From NCBI GenBank assembly GCA_041183125.1, contig JBEGMH010000128.1, positions 1-6,622 of the forward strand: DNA of 6,622 nucleotides. The letters run 5' to 3'. The notes below the pieces were generated by a model. That model had not been told where the DNA came from. It searched no databases and worked only from the letters and a program-made list of their open reading frames with translations. Each line of letters opens with the position of its first letter. The first letter of the stretch is position 1. The position numbers were made by a program, and so were the translations under genes. This document shows positions 1-4,941 of this stretch, piece by piece. Source of the DNA: JADJPL01 sp041183125 (GTDB lineage Bacteria > Bacteroidota > Bacteroidia > Chitinophagales > Saprospiraceae).

Positions 1-2207
1 TTTTGGAAAACTGCGACCCCAATTATAGTCTTACGTATGCGGATCAGGTTCGAATCAATCCCTGCGACAGCTTCTATACAGCCGTCATTACGCGTACCTG
101 GACAGCCCGCGACGCTTTTAACAATGTGCGGACGAGCGTGCAGACCATCCGCTTCCTTCGCCCTCTGCTGTCTGAAGTGGTGTTTCCCCGCGATACTACC
201 CTGAGTTGCTCTGCCCTCAGTACCCTGCCGGAGGTGACTGGCGCACCTCTCTGGAGAGGGCTGCCCTTCCCTACCACAGCGGCAGTATGCGCCTATAACG
301 TCTCGTATGTAGACGCGGTGATTTCGGAACCAGGCACCAATGGTATCTGCCGGACTATCCGGCGTACTTGGACCGTCGTCAACTCCTGTACCTTGGAGAC
401 CCGGGTGTCACCGGTACAGACTATAGCCGTCGTAGATAACGTAGCCCCTACTTTTCCTTGTCCAGCTCCCAAATCCCAAGGTACGAGCGTAGGGGTTTGT
501 ACAGGGACCGTTACCCTCGATGCACCTGTTTTATCGGATAATTGCGACCCGGATCCCTACTTTACGGTCAGGACTTCCTATGGCGCGGTAGGAACGGGCC
601 CTCACCCCTCCGTGCCGCTGGGTACCCATAGCGTGGTCTATACCGCTTGGGATGCCTGCGGTAACTCCCGCTCCTGTACGACTACGGTTACGGTTACCGA
701 CAATGAGCGCCCTATCGCGGTTTGTGATGACGAACTGGTGGTATCGGTCAACGAAACCGGGACGGCCATGGTCACAGCCCGCACCTTTAACGAAGGTAGC
801 CGCGATAACTGCGTCGTGAACTTGTACTACAAAGTTCGGCGTATGACGACCGGTGCCTGCAACAATATCAACGGCGATGACGCTCCAACCACATCGGGTA
901 TCCAGGAATGGTTTGACGACAATGTGCTGTTCTGTTGCAGTGATGTTGGCCCGGTAACCATCCCGGTCGTGCTCAGGGTATATACCGTGAACCCGGGGGT
1001 TGGCCCCGTCAACCCAGCGCGGGAGCAGCCGGGCGGGGATCTGTTTGGCAGGTACAACGAGTGTATGTCCATGGTACGCCTAAAAGATCCCATCCTGCCC
1101 CAGGTATTCTGTCCGGACAACGCAACGGTCGAGTGCAACAGCGACCTCTCCAACCTCGCAAGGTTTGGCAACCCGGTGGTGATCGCCCTGTGTGGGTACA
1201 CCCTGGATACCCTGGTGCAGCGCAACTTAAACGATTGTGGCCGTGGTACGATCACGCGTACGTTCAAAGCAACCAAAGCAGACGGAATCTCTACTTCCAG
1301 TTGTACGCAGATCATCACCGTTCAAAACAACCAAAACTTGCGCGCGGCGGATATTCAGTGGCCGAAAAGTATCAAACTGGATGTTTGTGGGGCTTCGACG
1401 GACCCTCAGCATCTCCCACTAGGGCACCAGCAGCCTACCATACTGCGCCAGCCGGCCTGCGGCTTGAGCGGGGTAATGTACGAAGATAAGCTCTACGACG
1501 CCGCCCAGCCGGCCTGCTTCAAAGTCGTGCGCACCTGGTCGGTCATTGATTGGTGTGTGTATGACCCTTCCAATCCACAATCGGCCGGCCGGTTTCAGTT
1601 TTCGCAAATCATTGATGTAGAAGACCGTACCGCCCCGACGTTTCAGTGCCCCGCCGATATCGTGGTGTCCGCTTCGGTGGGCTGCCAGTCGGCCCAGGTG
1701 CTTATGCCAGCCCTCACGGCCTCTGATTGCAGCCCTACCGTGTATATCGCAAACAACTCTCCGTTCTCCGCATCGCCGGGGGCGAACATCAGCGGTACAT
1801 ACCCCATCGGTACCACCGTGGTCACCTACCGCATAACAGACGGCTGTGGCAACTCGACCAGTTGCCAGGTCAAGGTAATCGTAGAAGATACCAAACCCCC
1901 CAGTGTCGTTTGTATCAAAGGACTCTCTACTGCCCTATCGCAAATGCCGGGGGGCGTTATGGCGATGGTGGACGCGAAAACCTTCGACGCAGGAACGACC
2001 GATAACTGTACAGAAAAAGGAGATATCCGCCTGACCGTCCGCCGGGCTATTGGAACGGTGATCACCCCTCCCTCCACTACCCAGTTGACCCTGGACTGTT
2101 CCGACCTCGGCGAAGTACCCGTCGAAATATGGGCCACCGACCAGGCCGGCAACAGCAGCAACTGCCAAACTACCCTCCGCCTGACCGATAACTTTGGCCT
2201 TTGCCCA
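1..2207 (+). repeat. Long-period protein repeat of about 390-396 residues (one 5'-cut copy and one nearly full copy)
   Basis: The ectodomain is built from a composite unit, not only from single HYR modules. Matching landmarks recur in order. A Cys-rich 'D-x-T/x-L-x-C' strand lies near residues 64-70 and 456-462. 'R-T-W-T/S-V' is at 121 and 510. 'D-x-x-A-P-T-F-x-C-P' is at 145 and 541. 'F-(N/D)-(E/A)-G-(S/T)-x-D-N-C' is near 262 and 661. 'C-S-D-(V/L)-G' is at 312 and 699. The second copy starts around residue 363 (base 1089). The first copy begins upstream of the window. At the nucleotide level the copies have diverged too far to look like a recent duplication. More copies may lie upstream. 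Confidence 0.72.
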
Positions 2208-3482
2208 CCCGATATCGGTACAGGGGCAGTAGCCGGGGCCATCGTCACCGAAAATGGCAACGATGTGGAAAACGTGAGTATCTCCGTCGTAGCAGACAAA
2301 CCATTGCTGACCTCAACCGGCGTGAACGGGTCTTTCCAACTCAAAAATGTACCTTTTGGATATGATTATACCCTAACCCCAAGGCGAAATGACGACGTGA
2401 TGAACGGCGTCAGTACCGCCGACCTGGTGCGCTTGTCCAAGCACGTGCTCGGAATTCAGCCGTTCACCTCCCCCTACCAATGGATTGCCGCCGATATGGA
2501 TAAGTCCGGTACCATCTCTACCCTCGATATGGTCAAACTCCGGCGGCTGATCCTGGGCAAAGACGCCGAACTGCCCAACGGAAACACCTCCTGGCGCTTC
2601 GTAGATGCCGCTTTTCAGTTCCCGAAAGGGAACGATCCCCTACAGATGACATTCCCCGAGGTGAAAAAATTCCAAAACTTCAAGCTCCGGGGGGCCGAAG
2701 CCAACTTCGTAGCCGTCAAAATCGGCGATATCAACGGATCGGCACTGTCCAATAGCTTGATGAAGAGCGAGTCGCGCAGCTCGGGCGGGGATATGGTGGT
2801 TCGGGTGAAAGATTTGAAATTCAAAGCAGGGGAAACGTTTACCCTGGATTTTATGTCGAACGATCTTCCCAATGTCATCGGATACCAGTTTACCCTCGAT
2901 TTTGACGAACGATTATTGGAACTAGTGGACACAAAGACAGGTACTTTGCCGGATGTGAGCCTCGAAAATTTTGGGTTCACCCTCGTGGACAAAGGGATGC
3001 TGCCCACGATTTGGATGCGCATCGCACCGACTATACCAGAAGGGGATATCGTCCTGTTCCGCCTGACGTTCAAGGCGAAACAAAACTCCAACCTCGTCAC
3101 CGCCCTCAAAGTGACGGATCAACCGACCCTATCGGAAGCGTATAACCAAGCGGGCGAACTGATGCAGATACTGCTCCATGTAGAAGACGAACAGGGCAAA
3201 ATCCTCACGGAAGGCAGTTACGACCTGTTCCAAAACTTCCCCAACCCCTTCGGCGATAAAACGATCATCGGGTTTACCCTGCCCAAGGAAATGGAGGCAG
3301 AGCTCAGCATCTTCGACCTCGCCGGGCGCAGGGTCTTCCAGCACCGGGGCAAATTTGACAAGGGATACAACCAGGTACCCGTCAACCGAAGCATACTGCC
3401 CGGTACCGGGGTGTTCATCTACCAACTGTCCACAGCGGAATATACCGCTACGCGCAAAATGACCCTTGCCGGCGGCGGTTGA
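1..3482 (+). CDS. Giant T9SS-secreted surface protein with HYR, dockerin-like and cohesin-like domains (5' end missing)
   Basis: This is the C-terminal 1159 residues of a longer protein: the frame is open from base 3 to the TGA at 3480-3482, and the TTG at base 3 is simply where the window cuts in. Numbering from base 3, residues 1-735 are Cys-rich Ig-like repeats, including two HYR-type modules (about 145-232 and 541-628) with the usual 'P-T-F-x-C-P' start and 'D-x-C-G-N-S' end. Residues 737-795 resemble a carboxypeptidase-regulatory-like beta domain. Residues 796-912 are a dockerin-like calcium-binding region, 930-1045 a cohesin-like beta-sandwich, and 1071-1157 a T9SS type A sorting domain ('QNFPNPF' motif, 'D-L-A-G-R-R'). 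Such proteins are exported across the outer membrane by the Por/T9SS machinery, with the C-terminal domain as signal, and are displayed or released. An adhesive or matrix role is inference. The gene is followed by its own terminator. Domain family is confident; the exact function and ligand are unknown. Confidence 0.93.
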   Translation, partial: LENCDPNYSLTYADQVRINPCDSFYTAVITRTWTARDAFNNVRTSVQTIRFLRPLLSEVVFPRDTTLSCSALSTLPEVTGAPLWRGLPFPTTAAVCAYNVSYVDAVISEPGTNGICRTIRRTWTVVNSCTLETRVSPVQTIAVVDNVAPTFPCPAPKSQGTSVGVCTGTVTLDAPVLSDNCDPDPYFTVRTSYGAVGTGPHPSVPLGTHSVVYTAWDACGNSRSCTTTVTVTDNERPIAVCDDELVVSVNETGTAMVTARTFNEGSRDNCVVNLYYKVRRMTTGACNNINGDDAPTTSGIQEWFDDNVLFCCSDVGPVTIPVVLRVYTVNPGVGPVNPAREQPGGDLFGRYNECMSMVRLKDPILPQVFCPDNATVECNSDLSNLARFGNPVVIALCGYTLDTLVQRNLNDCGRGTITRTFKATKADGISTSSCTQIITVQNNQNLRAADIQWPKSIKLDVCGASTDPQHLPLGHQQPTILRQPACGLSGVMYEDKLYDAAQPACFKVVRTWSVIDWCVYDPSNPQSAGRFQFSQIIDVEDRTAPTFQCPADIVVSASVGCQSAQVLMPALTASDCSPTVYIANNSPFSASPGANISGTYPIGTTVVTYRITDGCGNSTSCQVKVIVEDTKPPSVVCIKGLSTALSQMPGGVMAMVDAKTFDAGTTDNCTEKGDIRLTVRRAIGTVITPPSTTQLTLDCSDLGEVPVEIWATDQAGNSSNCQTTLRLTDNFGLCPPDIGTGAVAGAIVTENGNDVENVSISVVADKPLLTSTGVNGSFQLKNVPFGYDYTLTPRRNDDVMNGVSTADLVRLSKHVLGIQPFTSPYQWIAADMDKSGTISTLDMVKLRRLILGKDAELPNGNTSWRFVDAAFQFPKGNDPLQMTFPEVKKFQNFKLRGAEANFVAVKIGDINGSALSNSLMKSESRSSGGDMVVRVKDLKFKAGETFTLDFMSNDLPNVIGYQFTLDFDERLLELVDTKTGTLPDVSLENFGFTLVDKGMLPTIWMRIAPTIPEGDIVLFRLTFKAKQNSNLVTALKVTDQPTLSEAYNQAGELMQILLHVEDEQGKILTEGSYDLFQNFPNPFGDKTIIGFTLPKEMEAELSIFDLAGRRVFQHRGKFDKGYNQVPVNRSILPGTGVFIYQLSTAEYTATRKMTLAGGG
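2388..2738 (+). other. Dockerin-like calcium-binding domain inside the surface protein
   Basis: Residues 831-842 of the partial protein form a good EF-hand/dockerin loop: D831, D833, S835, T837 and D842 occupy the usual ligand positions, with G836 and I838 between them. A weaker first loop precedes it (N796, D798, ..., D807, with 'NGVSTAD'). Each is followed by an amphipathic helix ending in 'x-L-G'. After a long insert that includes 'NTSWRFVDA', a third short 'GDINGS' loop lies at 908-913. Saprospiraceae surface proteins commonly carry this extended version, and it is not evidence of a cellulosome. Its partner may be the adjacent cohesin-like domain or nothing at all, which is inference. Confidence 0.78.
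2790..3137 (+). other. Cohesin-like beta-sandwich domain inside the surface protein
   Basis: Residues about 930-1045 read as alternating beta strands with the cohesin/carbohydrate-binding hallmark: an opening strand and 'K-A-G-E-T-F-T-L-D-F', then 'I-G-Y-Q-F-T-L-D-F-D' near 959-968 and 'L-L-E-L-V', and later 'I-V-L-F-R-L-T-F-K-A' near 1016-1025. This corresponds to the 'GxxxTLxFDxxxLxL ... LxxLxFxA' pattern of cohesin-fold modules. It sits directly between the dockerin-like region and the sorting domain. Binding activity cannot be read from the sequence. Confidence 0.65.
3213..3473 (+). other. T9SS type A C-terminal sorting domain
   Basis: Residues about 1071-1157 carry the canonical features: 'Y-D-L-F-Q-N-F-P-N-P-F' at the start, 'T-I-I-G-F-T-L-P' next, 'L-S-I-F-D-L-A-G-R-R-V' in the middle, 'G-Y-N' before the last turn, and a final 'R-K-M-T-L' strand. 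It lies at the extreme C-terminus, as expected for a signal recognised by the type IX secretion translocon in Bacteroidota. In characterised systems it is removed, and the cargo is either attached to the surface or released. Confidence 0.93.
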
Positions 3483-3560
3483 CCCGTCCCTAACGCCGCC
3501 AGACGACCACAAACCGAATCAAGAGCAAGCTTTTCATAGTTGTTTATGGACGGAAATGAG

Positions 3561-3591
3561 GCAGGGCCCGCATAGGTGCCCTGCTTTTTTT
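3561..3591 (+). terminator. Intrinsic terminator of the surface-protein gene
   Basis: A perfect 7-bp GC-rich stem (GCAGGGC at 3561-3567 with GCCCTGC at 3578-3584) encloses a 10-base loop and is followed at once by seven T's (3585-3591). It lies 78 bases after the stop codon of the surface-protein gene. The 3483-3560 stretch before it shows no gene and reads as the 3' untranslated region. Confidence 0.9.
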
Positions 3592-3593
3592 AT

Positions 3594-3673
3594 TAGACTT
3601 GTTGCGAGGGGTCAGCGAGGTGGGAAAAAAATGGCCTTTTTGACCCCTTGATGATCCCCTCGCAATAAGCCTA
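3594..3673. repeat. 80-base imperfect inverted repeat between the terminator and yraN
   Basis: TTGCGAGGGG at 3602-3611 is perfectly repeated in inverted form at 3656-3665. The symmetry extends outward, with two mismatches, to 3594 and 3673 (TAG and CTT on the left against AAG and CTA on the right). It extends inward with TCA/TGA pairing across a single bulged T. The centre holds an A-run and a T-run flanking TGGCC. AGGGGTCA (3607-3614) can also pair with a second, closer partner, TGACCCCT (3641-3648). I see no coding capacity. It may be a dispersed intergenic palindrome, a regulator site or an RNA structure; the sequence alone does not decide. Confidence 0.75.
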
Positions 3674-3711
3674 TTGGATCGCTTGCATTTCCCCACTATC
3701 TTGCGGGGGTA

Positions 3712-3719
3712 TAACTTTT
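3712..3719 (+). promoter_or_regulatory. Possible -7 box for yraN
   Basis: TAACTTTT differs at the last base from the Bacteroidota -7 consensus TAnnTTTG. It would place transcription start only a few bases before the yraN ATG at 3730. No TTTG sits at the expected distance upstream, so this is tentative. A small hairpin-like CCCCAC/GCGGGG pair (3691-3708) lies just before it. Confidence 0.3.
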
Positions 3720-3729
3720 TACCTCAGGT

Positions 3730-4095
3730 ATGGAAAATCAGGTCAAAAAAGGCCACCGCGGGGAAGCAGCGGCTTGTGCTTTTTTAATCGAACAGGGGTT
3801 CCGCATCCTGCAACGCAACTGGAGATACAAGCGCGCAGAAGTAGATATCATCGCCACAGAGGGCGAAACCCTGGTTTTTATCGAAGTCAAAGCGCGAAAA
3901 ACCGAAGCGTTTGGCCCCCCGGAGGCGTTTGTATCCCCCCGGAAACAACACATGTTAGCCTCCGCCGCTTCTGCTTTCTGCGCTGAGATAGGCCACACAG
4001 GCGAGCTGCGCTTCGACGTGGCGGCGGTCTTGCTTTCCGATAAGGATGGTCACGTGACCTTGATCCGAGACGCTTTTTTCCCGGGGCTCACTTGA
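3730..4095 (+). CDS. yraN: YraN family (UPF0102) predicted nuclease-fold protein
   Basis: This 121-residue protein is full length for the UPF0102/YraN family, which has a PD-(D/E)XK endonuclease-like fold related to Holliday-junction resolvases; its cellular role is poorly defined. Visible family motifs are 'K-x-G-x-x-G-E-x-A-A' (residues 6-14, E12), 'R-N-W-R' (29-32), 'A-E-V-D-I-I-A' (36-42) and 'L-V-F-I-E-V-K-A-R' (48-56). D39, E52 and K54 form the expected D...E-x-K metal-binding set, so the active site looks intact. 'F-G-x-P-E' and 'K-Q' follow, as in Bacteroidota homologues. The ATG at 3730 is the first after an in-frame TAA at 3712-3714; no strong ribosome binding site is seen. It converges on the acetyltransferase gene with nine bases between the stops and has no terminator of its own in that gap. 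The fold is confident; the substrate is unknown. Confidence 0.93.
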   Translation: MENQVKKGHRGEAAACAFLIEQGFRILQRNWRYKRAEVDIIATEGETLVFIEVKARKTEAFGPPEAFVSPRKQHMLASAASAFCAEIGHTGELRFDVAAVLLSDKDGHVTLIRDAFFPGLT

Positions 4096-4104
4096 AGCAA
4101 GCCC

Positions 4105-4683
4105 TCAGATGGATGGGTACTGGCTGCGCAAAATGCCAAACAACACGGCGTCTATGGGCTCGCCGCTGTTGCGCTGAAATTCCTCCCGCAGCTCCCCTTC
4201 GCGCTGAAAGCCGCATTTTTTCGCCAGGCGCTGCCCGGCGGTGTTTTCCGCACTGACGACCAACGTTATCTTTTCTATCAAAATCTGCCGGAAAGCAACC
4301 TGGAGCAGGCTCTGCAGCACTTCCGTCATCAAGCCCTGGCGGTTCAGGTCCTTGTCCATAAACCCGGTGATTTGCACCTTGCGCCAGTTGGCCGTCGAGG
4401 GGCTCAGGGATACATACCCGATCATGCGCGCATTTTCTTTGTCCCATATCGCAAACGGCAGGCCTTCCTGTCGCAACCAAGCAGCTAACTGGCTGCGCAC
4501 AAAGTATTCCGCTTCCAGGGCACTGCTCAGCGCAGGTACTACCTCGGGGAGCAAACTGCTCAACACGGAGGCATTCGCATGGTACAAATCAAAAAATGCC
4601 GCCCCCTCGCGCTCCCGGAACCTCCTGACTACCGTACGGCGCGTGATCAGTGCGGTTTCTACATCAAAAAGGCTTTCTTTCAT
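4105..4683 (-). CDS. GNAT family N-acetyltransferase (RimJ/RimL type)
   Basis: From the ATG at 4683-4681 this encodes 192 residues, the normal size for RimJ/RimL-like GNAT enzymes, which move an acetyl group from acetyl-CoA to an amine such as a protein N-terminus or a small molecule. It begins with the family-style 'L-I-T-R-R-T-V-V-R-R-F'. The acetyl-CoA loop is 'R-Q-G-L-M-T-E' (115-121), equivalent to R/Q-x-x-G-x-G/A though with M where G/A is common. This is followed by a helix, 'E-N-T-A-G-Q-R-L-A-K-K-C-G-F' (146-159), and 'E-G-E-L-R-E', the classic motif-B ending. A longer frame reaches back to 4803. I prefer 4683 because the extra 40 residues look non-conserved, contain a DNA inverted repeat, and lie across a good -7 box at 4707-4714. 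The gene is convergent with yraN and divergent from comEC. The substrate cannot be told. Confidence 0.87.
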   Translation of the reverse strand: MKESLFDVETALITRRTVVRRFREREGAAFFDLYHANASVLSSLLPEVVPALSSALEAEYFVRSQLAAWLRQEGLPFAIWDKENARMIGYVSLSPSTANWRKVQITGFMDKDLNRQGLMTEVLQSLLQVAFRQILIEKITLVVSAENTAGQRLAKKCGFQREGELREEFQRNSGEPIDAVLFGILRSQYPSI

Positions 4684-4706
4684 ACAAGTGGTTTGGGTTT
4701 CCCTCG

Positions 4707-4714
4707 CAAAAGTA
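4707..4714 (-). promoter_or_regulatory. Bacteroidota -7 box (TAnnTTTG) for the acetyltransferase gene
   Basis: Read on the minus strand this is TACTTTTG, an exact match to the Bacteroidota -7 consensus TAnnTTTG. It lies 23 bases before the ATG at 4683, so transcription would start some 15-20 bases ahead of the start codon. A TTTG lies upstream (4730 to 4727) but only 12 bases away, shorter than the usual spacing of about 19-21, so the -33 element is poor or absent. The match supports the shorter start. Confidence 0.5.
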
Positions 4715-4796
4715 CGGGGTACAAGGCAAAGTGTTCCCATGATTTCCAGATTATGATAAAACATACGCTTTGCCTTGTCTGCCCCGCATTTTTTTT
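4715..4796 (+). terminator. Long stem-loop with T8 tail, terminator-like on the + strand
   Basis: ACAAGGCAAAG (4721-4731) pairs perfectly with CTTTGCCTTGT (4768-4778). An outer CGGGG (4715-4719) pairs with CCCCG (4782-4786) across an asymmetric bulge, and TGT/ACG can add three inner pairs around a loop of about 30 bases. Eight T's (4789-4796) follow two bases after the stem on the + strand, while the minus-strand side lacks a T-run. It could stop transcripts coming rightward from yraN, which has no terminator nearer, before they reach comEC. The large loop is unusual for an intrinsic terminator, so a protein-binding palindrome upstream of the acetyltransferase promoter is the alternative. Confidence 0.5.
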
Positions 4797-4941
4797 GTAA
4801 CATTGCCTCGGGTTGCTCTAAAAAATTATATGCGTTGCTTCTGATGGAATTTTTTTGAAATAAAATTTTACATAGAAAGCAAAAACAAATTTTTATACCG
4901 CTCCCGATTTACCCCCGTAAACACCCGCCAAACCAAGAAGT
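4797..4941 (+). promoter_or_regulatory. AT-rich upstream region of comEC
   Basis: This non-coding stretch before the comEC ATG is clearly richer in A and T than the flanking genes, most strongly at 4819-4898, with runs of A and T. That is the composition expected of a promoter region. I could not find a convincing TTTG plus TAnnTTTG pair at proper spacing; the nearest candidates (TAAAAAAT at 4819, TAAAATTT at 4861) match poorly. No strong Shine-Dalgarno sequence precedes the ATG, only an A-rich AAGAAG, which is common in Bacteroidota. Confidence 0.35.

Noticed and set aside
3..5. TTG at base 3 as the start codon of the surface protein
   Set aside because: The frame is already inside a repeat domain at this point with no signal peptide, so the true start lies upstream of the window.
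1061..1489. 142-codon + strand frame inside the surface-protein gene
   Set aside because: Out of frame with the clear repeat protein; Arg/Gln/Pro-rich shadow composition.
1826..2344. 172-codon minus-strand frame inside the surface-protein gene
   Set aside because: It is antisense to well-supported HYR and regulatory-like domains and has no domain signal of its own.
2388..2738. Evidence for a cellulosome
   Set aside because: The dockerin-like domain is of the Saprospiraceae surface-protein type and no glycoside hydrolase or scaffoldin is seen; the modules alone do not show plant-polymer degradation.
3466..3651. Small + strand frame (61 codons) overlapping the end of the surface-protein gene
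   Set aside because: It runs through the intrinsic terminator and the palindrome, and its product has no recognisable protein character.
3594..3673. Inverted repeat as an insertion-sequence remnant with target duplication
   Set aside because: No transposase fragment and no convincing direct repeat flanks the 80 bases; a non-autonomous element stays possible but is not shown.
4241..4756. 171-codon + strand frame antisense to the acetyltransferase gene
   Set aside because: The minus strand shows clear GNAT motifs over the same bases; this frame shows none and is a shadow.
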